Shown piece by piece: positions 17,880-26,144 of a stretch of 52,130 nucleotides of DNA. This DNA comes from Campylobacteraceae bacterium (GTDB lineage: Bacteria; Campylobacterota; Campylobacteria; Campylobacterales; Sulfurovaceae), in contig JALWDJ010000003.1 of the NCBI GenBank assembly GCA_027014605.1, positions 1 through 52,130 of the forward strand. Reading direction: 5' to 3'. The first letter of the stretch is position 1; each line of letters begins with the position of its first letter. The notes below the pieces were generated by a model. It did not search any database. It had not been told where the DNA came from and saw only the letters and a list, made by a program, of their open reading frames with translations. The position numbers and the translations under genes are program-made.

Positions 17880-19079
17880 ATGAGGAGATTTTTTCTAATT
17901 TCTATTATGCTTTTAGCTTTTACAATAGAGCTTTTTTCAAAAACATATCACTGGAAAAAAGGTACAACCTTTTTATCTTTTCTAAGAGATAATGGTATAT
18001 CTAGTAAATTGTATTATGAACTTGATGGTGATGATAAAGAGTTATTAGAGGAGATAAGAACAGGACAGAGTTATATTGTGACTAAAAATAGAAGAGAAAA
18101 AACTATACTAATACCTATAACCGATGAACTTCAAGTTAAAATAGTAAAAAAAGACAAAAACAGAGCAAAAATCTCTCTTGACCCAATACCTTATAAGGTT
18201 GTAAGAAATTCTATTTATCTTAAGATAAAAAAATCTGTCTATAAAGAGTTATATAGAAAAACTCATAGTAGAGTTCTTGTTAATTCATTAAAAAGAGCAT
18301 ATAAAACTCTTAATCTAAATAAGATGAAAAGAGGAGATATTGTAAAGCTCTTTTATGAACAGAAAATAAGAAAAGGAAAAGCTATTAGTAGCCCTAAACT
18401 ATTAGCTTCATTAATAACTATTAATGGAAAAAAATACTATAGTTATTTAGCAGATGATGGAAGATATTATGACTCTTTAGGAAAAGAGTATAGAACTGTT
18501 AAAAAAACCTCTATACCATATGTAAGACCTATTAATCGTTGTATAATCTCATCAGGATTTACTAGAAGAAGATTTCATCCTATCTTACATAGATATAAAG
18601 CTCACTTAGGAGTTGATTATGCAGCATGTAGAGGAACACCTATTAGAGCAACAGCTAATGGTAGAATTATTAAAAGAGGTAGAAAAGGTGGATATGGAAA
18701 GTGTATTATAATTCAGCATAAAAATGGATTAAAAAGTCTATATGCTCATATGAGTAGATATAAAAGAGGTTTAAGAGTTGGAAGTAGAGTTAAACAGGGT
18801 ACAGTTATAGGATATGTTGGAAGTACAGGAAGAAGTACAGGTCCTCACTTACATTTTGGAATGTATAGATATGGAAAGGCGATAAATCCAGCAAGATATG
18901 TAAGAGTAAAAAGACATCAGGAGATAACAAATAGATTAAAAGGTAAAGAGTATAGAAAACTAAGAAAAAAAGTTATTTTCTATAGAAAACGATTTGCTCA
19001 AATTAAAAAAATAGGTAATAATACTATTTTAGTTAGGAATGAAAAATATCCACTTAAACGTAAAAAAAAGAGGGTATAA
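17880..19079 (+). CDS. Csd3/HdpA-like M23 peptidoglycan endopeptidase/carboxypeptidase
   Basis: This protein trims peptidoglycan in the periplasm and in relatives sets helical cell shape (Csd3/HdpA in Helicobacter, Pgp3 in Campylobacter). At 399 aa it matches Csd3 in length. It has a signal peptide or signal anchor (residues 2-20, ending FSKTY), an N-terminal OapA/LysM-like inhibitory region, a second domain (about 120-215) and a C-terminal LytM domain with HLGVD (His242, Asp246), YAHMSRY and HLHFG (His323, His325). The C-terminal tail is strongly basic (KRKKKRV). It is followed by a LysR gene with its own promoter. Confidence 0.88.
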   Translation: MRRFFLISIMLLAFTIELFSKTYHWKKGTTFLSFLRDNGISSKLYYELDGDDKELLEEIRTGQSYIVTKNRREKTILIPITDELQVKIVKKDKNRAKISLDPIPYKVVRNSIYLKIKKSVYKELYRKTHSRVLVNSLKRAYKTLNLNKMKRGDIVKLFYEQKIRKGKAISSPKLLASLITINGKKYYSYLADDGRYYDSLGKEYRTVKKTSIPYVRPINRCIISSGFTRRRFHPILHRYKAHLGVDYAACRGTPIRATANGRIIKRGRKGGYGKCIIIQHKNGLKSLYAHMSRYKRGLRVGSRVKQGTVIGYVGSTGRSTGPHLHFGMYRYGKAINPARYVRVKRHQEITNRLKGKEYRKLRKKVIFYRKRFAQIKKIGNNTILVRNEKYPLKRKKKRV

Positions 19080-19123
19080 ACAGTTTTTTTGATGATATGT
19101 TAAATAATAGATTATTATTTTGA

Positions 19124-19129
19124 TATAAT
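19124..19129 (+). promoter_or_regulatory. -10 element of the LysR gene
   Basis: TATAAT in the context TTTTGATATAATAGAG lies 29 bp before the ATG of the LysR-type gene, in a 78 bp gap. A T-rich block precedes it. Confidence 0.5.
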
Positions 19130-19157
19130 AGAGAAATAAAAAATTGGGATAATAATA

Positions 19158-20054
19158 ATGAAATTAACATTGCGTCAAATGGAGATATTTTTAAATGTTG
19201 TTAGAGAAGGACACCTTACTAATGTAGCAAAAAGTATGGGACTTAGTCAATCTGCAATATCAATGTCAATTAAAGAGCTTGAGAATATCTTAGGAAATCC
19301 TCTTTTTGATAGAATAAATAAAAAATTAATACTTAATGAAATGGGGCGTTCTTTTAAAAAAGAGATTGCTCCTATTATTAAAAGATTAAATGATATTGAG
19401 TATGAGTTTAAAAATACGCTCAATAAAGGTATGGTTAGAGTTGGGGCTAGCACTACTATTGTTGATTATCTTATGCCACCAATAATATGTAACTATATGA
19501 ATAGTTATCCAGATGTAAAAATTGAATTAAAAGAAGGTAATACTCAACAGATAGTAGAGCTATTAAAAAATGGTAAGATAGATGTAGGTTTTATTGAGGG
19601 AATAGTACATGACCCAGAAATTATAAAAGAGATTATTGGAGTTGATGAATTAATCGTTGTAACAACAGATACTTCATTAAATAGAGAACTTTTTATAGAT
19701 ACTATACAAGATAAAAAGTGGGTTTTAAGAGAGAAAGGTTCTGGTACTAGAGAGGTATTTTTGGACTATATTAAAGATAAAGTTGACCACATCAATATAT
19801 TTTTGGAGTTAGGACATACTGAATCTATTAAATCTCTACTAATGAACCATAAATGTATTACATGTATCTCTAAGATAGCTGTAAAAAATGAGATTAGAAA
19901 TAATAAACTTATGAGAGTGAGGTTAAAAAATTTTGAATGTAAAAGAGATTTTTTAATGATTTATCATAAAGATAAATATCATAGTGAGCTTTTTGAAAAA
20001 TTTCTATATTTTACAAAAAATATGATGCGTCAAATGTTAGAAGAGGAGCATTAA
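19158..20054 (+). CDS. LysR-family transcriptional regulator
   Basis: This 298 aa regulator has an N-terminal winged helix (MKLTLRQMEIFLNVVREGHL, then SQSAISMSIKELE) and a C-terminal periplasmic-binding-protein-like effector domain starting near residue 90 (VRVGASTTIVDYLMP). The effector segment resembles the CysB/CbbR/YeiE-like branch (IKEGNTQQIVELL-type LKEGNTQQIVELLKNGKIDV, REKGSGTRE). The gene has its own promoter and terminator, and no obvious divergent target gene is adjacent, so the regulon is not evident. Confidence 0.92.
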   Translation: MKLTLRQMEIFLNVVREGHLTNVAKSMGLSQSAISMSIKELENILGNPLFDRINKKLILNEMGRSFKKEIAPIIKRLNDIEYEFKNTLNKGMVRVGASTTIVDYLMPPIICNYMNSYPDVKIELKEGNTQQIVELLKNGKIDVGFIEGIVHDPEIIKEIIGVDELIVVTTDTSLNRELFIDTIQDKKWVLREKGSGTREVFLDYIKDKVDHINIFLELGHTESIKSLLMNHKCITCISKIAVKNEIRNNKLMRVRLKNFECKRDFLMIYHKDKYHSELFEKFLYFTKNMMRQMLEEEH

Positions 20055-20068
20055 GCTCTACTCTTCTA
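20038..20068 (+). terminator. Rho-independent terminator of the LysR gene
   Basis: TAGAAGAG pairs with CTCTTCTA and an inner GAGC pairs with GCTC around ATTAA, with a 2 nt bulge. The sequence ATAAAAACTATTTTTTT follows. The hairpin overlaps the LysR stop codon. On the other strand there is no T-run, so it serves the plus strand. Confidence 0.65.
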
Positions 20069-20075
20069 ATAAAAA

Positions 20076-20666
20076 CTATTTTTTTAAGCCTGATACATAA
20101 GTAGCAATTGCATCAATATCTGCATCGCTAAGTCCTGCTACTTGACCTTTCATAAGACCACCCATACCAGCAACATTTCTTGTACCCGCTTTATACTCAT
20201 GAATTTTTTTAACTAAATCAGCTTTGGATTGCCCTGCAATAATTTCTGATTTACCAAGAGCTTTCATTTTACCATCTTTACCATGACACCCTGCACATTT
20301 AGCAAATTGAGCTGGAGCTTTTGATGAAGTTGATGTAGCCTTAGCAACTACCTCTTTTCCTTTTTCTACTGCTTTTGTTGCCATCTCTTTTGTAGCCTCA
20401 ACAGCTTTTGTAGCTTTTGCTTTAGCTTCTTTAGTCGCCTCTTTTGCTATCTCTGCCGTCTTCGCAACTGCAGATGATGCACTCTCTTTTACTGCTTCAA
20501 CAGCTTTTGTAGCTTTTTCTGCAACACTCTGACTTTTTGATGGAGTGCTTGTAACTTCAGTTTTTGCAGGTGTTGTTTTTGTGGTTGTGTCTGCCTGTTT
20601 GTTCTGTCCACAACCAATAAGTAGTAGTGATGTGGCAACTACTGATACTACTGTTAATCTATTCAT
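20076..20666 (-). CDS. Class I c-type cytochrome lipoprotein with long Ala/Lys helical spacer
   Basis: This 196 aa lipoprotein has the lipobox LIGC (Cys19) and a roughly 65-residue Ala/Lys/Glu/Thr-rich segment (about 48-112), then one haem site CAGCH (Cys124, Cys127, His128). The C-terminal domain (EYKAGTRNVAGMGGLMKGQV, DIDAIATYVSGL) is that of small soluble c-type cytochromes, with a Met in MGGLMKGQ as probable sixth ligand. The spacer repeats TKAVEATKE-like units and should form a long amphipathic helix that holds the haem domain away from the membrane. A paralogue with a different spacer is at 29.6 kb. The electron partner is unknown. Confidence 0.88.
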   Translation of the reverse strand: MNRLTVVSVVATSLLLIGCGQNKQADTTTKTTPAKTEVTSTPSKSQSVAEKATKAVEAVKESASSAVAKTAEIAKEATKEAKAKATKAVEATKEMATKAVEKGKEVVAKATSTSSKAPAQFAKCAGCHGKDGKMKALGKSEIIAGQSKADLVKKIHEYKAGTRNVAGMGGLMKGQVAGLSDADIDAIATYVSGLKK

Positions 20667-20726
20667 TTCTATCCTTTTGAAAAATTTATATGGGATTATA
20701 CAACAAGAATTATAAAAATTATATGT

Positions 20727-21311
20727 TTATAATACTGTTTTAGGATTAATTATTTTTTCTCTATTTAATAATTTACTCCAAAAGTTTTTATCACTCCAGC
20801 TATTTTGTATCTCTTGAGAAAAAATAATATCTTTAAATTTTATCTCACCCATAAATTGACTATGGGCATCCTCTCTAAAACCTTGTGCATATCCTGTATC
20901 TGTCTCATGAACTATAATACTATTTAATTTAACCTCTTTTTCACCATTTACCATAGTAGTACACTCCAAAATTCTCTCAATTAAAAGGAAAAGAACTCTA
21001 CTAAACTGCTCTGCTGATGGACTAACTGGAAGTTCTATCCATCTTGATGAATGTCTTTTCATATCTTCTATATACTTTTGTTTATCTCCACTCCATAGAG
21101 TAATAGCATGGTCAAATCCATCTATAATCTCTTTTATATATAGTTTAGTTAATCCAAAATCATAAACCATCTGTCCATTATCTAAATAGTGAGACTCTAG
21201 TAAAACCTCTACTTTATATGAGTGTCCATGAATATTTTGACTACATTTAATAGTACTACATCCCCTTACAATATGGGCATTTTCAAATTTAAATAGTTTT
21301 CTAATTATCAT
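20727..21311 (-). CDS. queD: 6-carboxytetrahydropterin synthase-like protein (QueD/PTPS family)
   Basis: This family converts dihydroneopterin triphosphate to 6-carboxytetrahydropterin for queuosine-type 7-deazaguanines. Zinc ligands are visible: FENAH near residue 12 and HGHSY near 29-33. The active-site Cys is in TIKCSQNIHGH, the catalytic His in GFDHAITLW and the Glu in IIVHETDTGYAQ. The protein is 194 aa, clearly longer than the common ~120 aa form, because of an insertion between the FDH and HET segments and an extra C-terminal tail. No other que genes are nearby, so a variant function is possible. Confidence 0.82.
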   Translation of the reverse strand: MIIRKLFKFENAHIVRGCSTIKCSQNIHGHSYKVEVLLESHYLDNGQMVYDFGLTKLYIKEIIDGFDHAITLWSGDKQKYIEDMKRHSSRWIELPVSPSAEQFSRVLFLLIERILECTTMVNGEKEVKLNSIIVHETDTGYAQGFREDAHSQFMGEIKFKDIIFSQEIQNSWSDKNFWSKLLNREKIINPKTVL

Positions 21312-21471
21312 CTATAATCCTCTCCATTTTTAATTTTTAATATATCATTATTTTATAATCTTATTTATTATTTTAGTGATTATATAGATTTTAGCTTAAT
21401 ATCATATATATATGATAATTAACTCTATATTAAGATTTTTTAATTATTATTACGAAAAAATATTTTAAATT

Positions 21472-22125
21472 GTGGTAAAAGGGATGAATATATTTAAAAA
21501 AATACTATCTATCGTGGTTATTTTACAGTTACTAATAGTTCTTATTATTATTACTAATCTATCATTAGATAAAATTAATAGTATTACAAATAGAACTTTA
21601 ACACCTATTGTTAATGATAAAAATATGATTAAACAAGTTGTATCGTCATTTAATCTTAAAAAATATAGAGAAAATCGATATAAGAAACTCTCTTGGATTA
21701 TTAATAATAGTCATAATTTACTAAGTAGAAGCATAGAACTTAAAGCAAAAAAACTTTTAGGTAAACCATATGTTTGGGGAGCAACAGGTCCTAACTGTTT
21801 TGACTGTTCTGGATTTACACAAAAGGTATATAGAAGTGTTGGTATTAATCTCCCACGAGTATCAAGAAATCAAGCTAAAGTAGGTAAACTAGTTACTTTT
21901 AATGAACTTAAAAAGGGTGATATGGTCTTTTTTGATACAAGTAGAGTAAATAGAGGCAGAGTAAATCATGTTGGGATATATCTTGAAAATGGTAAATTTA
22001 TACATGCAAGTTCTGGTAAACAAAAAGTTGTAATTACAAGTTTTGATAAAAAAATATTTTATAAAAAACATTTTTTATGGGGTAGAAGAGTTATTAATAA
22101 TGGGATTAACTCTAATCTTAATTAA
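21472..22125 (+). CDS. NlpC/P60 cell-wall peptidase
   Basis: This 217 aa exported or membrane-anchored cysteine peptidase should cleave peptidoglycan stem peptides. A hydrophobic N-terminal helix (about residues 8-29) is followed by a short linker and the NlpC/P60 domain, with catalytic Cys112 (NCFDCSGF), His166 (VNHVGIY) and a third polar residue His178 (FIHASS). The start may be GTG at 21472 or ATG at 21484; neither has a well-spaced ribosome site. A close relative of the catalytic domain is in the lipoprotein gene at 47.4 kb, with which it shares almost every motif up to the ...RRVIN tail. Confidence 0.88.
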   Translation: MVKGMNIFKKILSIVVILQLLIVLIIITNLSLDKINSITNRTLTPIVNDKNMIKQVVSSFNLKKYRENRYKKLSWIINNSHNLLSRSIELKAKKLLGKPYVWGATGPNCFDCSGFTQKVYRSVGINLPRVSRNQAKVGKLVTFNELKKGDMVFFDTSRVNRGRVNHVGIYLENGKFIHASSGKQKVVITSFDKKIFYKKHFLWGRRVINNGINSNLN

Positions 22126-22185
22126 AATATTAAAAAAAAATTAATTTTTTTATATAAAACTATTGTTAATTTAGATTTTATATGA

Positions 22186-22343
22186 TATACTTACACCAAC
22201 AGAATATATTTATAAGGCTTTAGACTCATAACCTCCTTTTGAAATTAACATAATATATATTCTGTTTATACGATATTTTAGCAATAGAATTGAATAAGAT
22301 ATAAAAAACTCTCTAATCCTCCCTCCCATACCCAAATAGAGAG
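22186..22343 (+). ncRNA. Candidate small RNA or leader with two hairpins and anti-SD-like loops
   Basis: The 297 bp between the NlpC gene and the flavoprotein gene has no coding frame but clear structure. TATACT at 22186-22191 could be a -10 box placing a start near 22200. There, a 10 bp perfect stem (CAGAATATAT 22200-22209, ATATATTCTG 22255-22264) encloses a 45 nt loop containing CCTCCTTTT (22232-22240), the complement of a strong Shine-Dalgarno sequence. A second 7 bp stem (CTCTCTA 22309-22315, TAGAGAG 22337-22343) encloses CCTCCCTCCCATACCC. Such C-rich loops are used by regulatory RNAs such as Helicobacter RepG. No convincing terminator was seen, and expression is not shown. Confidence 0.35.
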
Positions 22344-22390
22344 AAAATGCTAAAATATCTTCAAAAAAATCAAAATCAAAGTTTTTTTAT

Positions 22391-22396
22391 TATAAT
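22391..22396 (+). promoter_or_regulatory. -10 element upstream of the flavoprotein gene
   Basis: TATAAT behind TTTTTTTAT lies 26 bp before the ATG at 22423, with GGAG at 22414-22417 as ribosome site. It gives the sdhAB-like pair a promoter of its own, downstream of the structured region. Confidence 0.5.
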
Positions 22397-22422
22397 TTTA
22401 CTAAAAATATAATGGAGTATAT

Positions 22423-24027
22423 ATGATAGATGTTCTAATTATAGGTTCAGGTGGAGCAGGACTAACTGCTGGACTATCTGCAAAAGAACAAGATTTGGAG
22501 GTTTTAATTGTTGGTAAAAATCATGCTACCTCATCACAAACAACAATGGCACAAGGGGGAATAAACTCTGCATTAGGAAATATTACTCCTGATAGTATTG
22601 AACTTCATATTAAAGATACTATGAAATCAGCCCATGGATTATGTGATATTAATATGATAAAAAGAGTTTGTCAAAATGGACCAGATACAATAGAGTGGTT
22701 AGATAGATTAGGTGTCCCTTTTAATAGAACTAAAGATAATAAGATAGCTCAAAGAGGACTTGGGGGTGCTTCTAGCAAGAGAGCATGTTATGCACAAGAT
22801 TATACAGGTTTAAAGATTTTACATACTCTATATGATAGTTGTCTTAGAGAAAATATCCAGATAGAAGATGACTATTTTCTATTAAATCTTATTGTAGAGG
22901 ATAAGATAGTAAAAGGGGCAACTTTTTTTAATATTAAAACTGGAGAAGTTGAACAGATTTTAGCTAAAAAGATAGTTATTGCTACAGGTGGATATGGAGC
23001 AATATATAAAAATTATACTACAAATGCAACAAATTCAACAGGAGATGGGATAGCTTCTGTTCTTAGAGCAGGAGGAAAAGTCTCTGATATGGAGTTTATC
23101 CAATTTCACCCAACAGCACTAAAACACTCATCTATCTTAATAAGTGAGAGTGCTAGAGGTGAGGGTGGATATTTAGTTAACTCTAAAGGTGAAAGATTTA
23201 TAGATGAGTTACTACCAAGAGATGTTGTAGCAAGAGCTATATATAATCAGATACATACTCTACATCAAGATGTCTTTTTAGATTTGCGTCACTTAGGAAG
23301 AGAGAAACTTTTAAAACTTATGCCTCAAGAGGTTCATCTATCTAAAATCCATGAGGGGATAGACCCAGCAGATGAACTTATACCAATCAAACCTGTAGCA
23401 CACTATACAATGGGTGGAATTGATGTAAACTCAAATCTTGAAGTAAATGGATTAAAGAACTGCTATGCTATTGGTGAGTGTAGTAATGCTAAGATACATG
23501 GAGCTAACCGTTTAGGTGGAAATTCCCTATTAGAGATTATTAGTTTAGGTAGATTTGTAGCTAAAGAGCTATCTAAAGATTTAAGAGACTATTCTGTCTC
23601 AGATATACATCTAAAGAGAGATACAGAGTATATAGAGTCTATATTTAATAGAGACTCTTTTAGTAAAAACTTCTATCAACTAGAGGCTAACTTAGGTGAA
23701 AAGTTCTATAAGTATGCTGGGATTAAGAGAGAGAATAGTCAACTAAATCTACTTTTAGATAAAATAGAAGATATGAAGTTATCAATTAATGATATTGGTA
23801 TAGTTGATAAGAGTAGAGAGCATAATAGCAATCTAATAGACTTTTTACAATTTCTAAATCTATTAGATATTGGAGAGATTATTGTAAAATCAGCAATTAA
23901 GAGAGATGAGAGTAGAGGTGCTCACTATAAAATAGGGTATCCTAAAGAGGATAGTAGATATTTAGGTAATTTTCTATTTTGGAGAGAAAATGGTGAAATC
24001 AAAAGTCAATTTAGAGGAGTTAAGTAG
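22423..24027 (+). CDS. Succinate dehydrogenase/fumarate reductase-type flavoprotein, non-covalent FAD likely
   Basis: This 534 aa flavoprotein has the FAD-binding GSGGAGLTAGL (residues 8-18), and substrate residues in ARGEGGYL, RDVVARA, HYTMGGI and HGANRLGGNSL are all conserved, so it should interconvert fumarate and succinate. The His that carries covalent FAD in SdhA/FrdA (SHT) is Gln39 here (SQTTMAQGG), so FAD is probably bound non-covalently, as in thiol:fumarate reductase and aspartate oxidase. The iron-sulfur subunit gene overlaps by 1 bp, arguing against NadB. No membrane anchor gene follows. A role in a reductive TCA cycle is an inference. Confidence 0.82.
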   Translation: MIDVLIIGSGGAGLTAGLSAKEQDLEVLIVGKNHATSSQTTMAQGGINSALGNITPDSIELHIKDTMKSAHGLCDINMIKRVCQNGPDTIEWLDRLGVPFNRTKDNKIAQRGLGGASSKRACYAQDYTGLKILHTLYDSCLRENIQIEDDYFLLNLIVEDKIVKGATFFNIKTGEVEQILAKKIVIATGGYGAIYKNYTTNATNSTGDGIASVLRAGGKVSDMEFIQFHPTALKHSSILISESARGEGGYLVNSKGERFIDELLPRDVVARAIYNQIHTLHQDVFLDLRHLGREKLLKLMPQEVHLSKIHEGIDPADELIPIKPVAHYTMGGIDVNSNLEVNGLKNCYAIGECSNAKIHGANRLGGNSLLEIISLGRFVAKELSKDLRDYSVSDIHLKRDTEYIESIFNRDSFSKNFYQLEANLGEKFYKYAGIKRENSQLNLLLDKIEDMKLSINDIGIVDKSREHNSNLIDFLQFLNLLDIGEIIVKSAIKRDESRGAHYKIGYPKEDSRYLGNFLFWRENGEIKSQFRGVK

Positions 24028-24698
24028 TGGAGATATTTATTAAAGAGAAGAGATATAGAGTTCCTTTTAAGAGTGTTACTCTATTAAAAGCACTATATCA
24101 TATTAAGAGTTATCAAGACCAATCATTAACTTTTGAGTCTAATTGCCGTTCTGGGGTGTGTGGTGCATGTGCTGTTAGAATTAATGGTAGAGAGGCTTTA
24201 GCTTGTAGTACTAAGATTAAGAGTGGAGATAAGATTGAACCATTAAAATATCACAAAGTCCTCAAAGATTTAAAGGTAGAGAGAGTTGAAAAAGATAGAT
24301 TAAAAAATTCTACTGCATGGTTAAAAGAGTATAGAGAGGTAGAAGTTACGCCCAAAGATGTAGAGTTAACAGAGAGACAGAGTGACTGTATATTGTGTAG
24401 CTCTTGCTACTCTGCTTGTCCTGTGTTGGAGGTTAATCCTAATTTTATTGGCCCATTTGCACTTACAAAAGCATATAGATATATTTTAGACACTAGAGAG
24501 AATAGTATTAAATCTACTATAGATAATATCCAATCTAATGGGATTTGGGACTGTACTCTATGTGGAGAGTGTAGTGCTGTATGCCCACAAAATATAGACC
24601 CTAAGATGGATATATTGAAGTTAAGAGGAGAGGCGTCAAAATTTGGTTATTTAGACCCAAATTTTATGAACTTAAGTTTTAATAGTTATAATATCTAA
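24027..24698 (+). CDS. SdhB/FrdB-type iron-sulfur subunit
   Basis: This 223 aa partner of the preceding flavoprotein is translated from a GTG overlapping its stop codon. An N-terminal ferredoxin domain binds [2Fe-2S] (Cys40, 45, 48, 60). The C-terminal domain has Cys121-xx-Cys124-xx-Cys127-x3-Cys131-Pro and Cys176-xx-Cys179-xx-Cys182-x3-Cys186-Pro. In classical SdhB the second motif has Ile or Val in place of the second Cys and gives a [3Fe-4S] centre; here a Cys (179) is present, so that centre may be [4Fe-4S], as in type E and thiol:fumarate reductases. The C/D or E membrane subunits are absent nearby. Confidence 0.85.
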   Translation: MEIFIKEKRYRVPFKSVTLLKALYHIKSYQDQSLTFESNCRSGVCGACAVRINGREALACSTKIKSGDKIEPLKYHKVLKDLKVERVEKDRLKNSTAWLKEYREVEVTPKDVELTERQSDCILCSSCYSACPVLEVNPNFIGPFALTKAYRYILDTRENSIKSTIDNIQSNGIWDCTLCGECSAVCPQNIDPKMDILKLRGEASKFGYLDPNFMNLSFNSYNI

Positions 24699-24726
24699 AA
24701 GAGTTTAAGAAGATAAAGGGAACAAG

Positions 24727-25740
24727 ATGATATTAAGTATAGAGTCTAGTTGTGACGATAGCTCAATCGCAATTACAAGTATTAAAACAAATAAATTACT
24801 TTTTCACAAAAAAATCTCACAAGAACTCAAACACGCTTCCTATGGGGGTGTTGTTCCCGAATTAGCATCAAGACTTCATGCTATAGATCTACCAAATATA
24901 TTAGAAGATACAAAACCATATTTAAAAAATTTAAAAGCGGTAGCTGTTACAAATCAACCTGGGTTAGGAGTAACACTTTTAGAAGGAATTGCCATGGCAA
25001 AAACTATCTCTATTATTCAAAATATTCCTCTAATTGCAGTTAATCATTTAAAAGGGCATATATATTCACTATTTATTGAAAAAAAAGAGATAATGCCAAT
25101 ATTAGTCCTTTTAATCTCTGGAGGACACACTCAAATAGTTGAGGTAAATAGTTTTTATAATATGAAAATATTAGCTACAAGTTTAGATGATAGTGTGGGT
25201 GAGAGTTTTGATAAGGTATCTAAAATGATGGGACTAGGATATCCTGGTGGACCAATAGTTGAAAAATTAGCAAAAGAGGGAGATGAAGATAGATTTAACT
25301 TTCCTATACCCCTAAAAGAGTCTAAAAAGATAGCCTTCTCTCTATCAGGACTTAAAAATGCTGTTAGATTAAAGATAGAGGAGCTTGGTGGAGCATCTAA
25401 AATAAGTAGAAGGGATAAAGCTGATATATCTGCATCTTTTCAAAAAGCTGTTACACTACATCTTATTCAAAAGAGCAAAAAGATTTTTAAAAACTCAAAT
25501 ATAAAAGATTTTGCTATTGTTGGTGGAGCTGGAGCAAATCAATATATTCAAAGTGCATATAGAGAACTCTGTATGGAATTTAATAAAACTCTACATACAG
25601 TTCCACTTGAGTTCTGTTCAGATAATGCTGGAATGATTGGAAGATATGGAGTTGAAGCATATAAGAGAAAAATTTTTACTAATCCATATGAGATAGACAT
25701 TATAGGCAATAAAAAATTAAGAGCTGGAACACTACTTTAG
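24727..25740 (+). CDS. tsaD: tRNA N6-threonylcarbamoyladenosine transferase TsaD
   Basis: TsaD moves the threonylcarbamoyl group from TC-AMP to A37 of ANN-decoding tRNAs, together with TsaB and TsaE. It is 337 aa with an ASKHA fold. It begins [15 protein letters not shown], has the metal-binding NHLKGHIYS (two His near residues 107 and 111), [13 protein letters not shown], and the C-terminal [11 protein letters not shown] and [10 protein letters not shown] segments. It lies 28 bp after the iron-sulfur subunit gene, with AAAGGGA before the ATG. Confidence 0.96.
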   Translation: MILSIESSCDDSSIAITSIKTNKLLFHKKISQELKHASYGGVVPELASRLHAIDLPNILEDTKPYLKNLKAVAVTNQPGLGVTLLEGIAMAKTISIIQNIPLIAVNHLKGHIYSLFIEKKEIMPILVLLISGGHTQIVEVNSFYNMKILATSLDDSVGESFDKVSKMMGLGYPGGPIVEKLAKEGDEDRFNFPIPLKESKKIAFSLSGLKNAVRLKIEELGGASKISRRDKADISASFQKAVTLHLIQKSKKIFKNSNIKDFAIVGGAGANQYIQSAYRELCMEFNKTLHTVPLEFCSDNAGMIGRYGVEAYKRKIFTNPYEIDIIGNKKLRAGTLL

Positions 25741-25819
25741 TAGATATTCATTCAATTTAGTCACGATGAATACACAATTAAAATCTATAATATTAGATGA
25801 TAATAAAAAGGATAACAGA

Positions 25820-26134
25820 GTGAAAAATCTACTTAAAATAACTATATCTATAGTATTAAGTTTGGGTATAATCTCTACTCAACTATTTTCAGATGTAGCA
25901 AAAGGTCAAAAGATATATACTAAAAAATTAAAAGTTAAATGTGGAATTTCAGGTAGTAGCTTTGCAGGAAAACACTCTCAAGACCAGTGGGAAGAGATTT
26001 ATGATGCTGGTAAATTAAATGATGAGATAAAAAAGATATGCCATGGACATGGTGTAGATAGTAAAAGTCTTCCTCATATATATGATTTTGTATATGAGTA
26101 CGCAAATGATTCAGGAAATGTACCTAGTATATAA
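25820..26134 (+). CDS. Small periplasmic cytochrome c-like protein without a haem motif
   Basis: I choose the GTG at 25820 because AAGG lies 9 nt upstream and it directly opens a signal peptide (VKNLLKITISIVLSLGIIST, cleavage near FSD); an ATG at 25766 would put 18 polar residues in front. The mature ~80 aa protein begins DVAKGQKIYTKKLKVKCG, like class I cytochromes, but there is no CxxCH. The two Cys (KVKCGIS, KKICHGHG) stand far apart and could form a disulfide. The HIYDFVYEYANDSGNVPS tail matches a conserved Campylobacterota family often labelled cytochrome c. Its function is unknown. Confidence 0.65.
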   Translation: MKNLLKITISIVLSLGIISTQLFSDVAKGQKIYTKKLKVKCGISGSSFAGKHSQDQWEEIYDAGKLNDEIKKICHGHGVDSKSLPHIYDFVYEYANDSGNVPSI

Positions 26135-26144
26135 TATTTAATAG

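Noticed and set aside
22200-22264. tRNA-like look of the first hairpin (GACTCATAACC in the loop, 10 bp closing stem).
   Set aside because: Length is 65 nt, there is no T-loop or D-arm consensus and no discriminator or CCA region, so a tRNA is not supported.
22423-24027. L-aspartate oxidase (nadB), attractive because nadA and nadC are in the window and FAD is probably non-covalent.
   Set aside because: An SdhB-type iron-sulfur gene overlaps it by 1 bp and the C-terminal motif is GANRLGGNSLL as in SdhA/FrdA, so a fumarate reductase-type complex is the better call.
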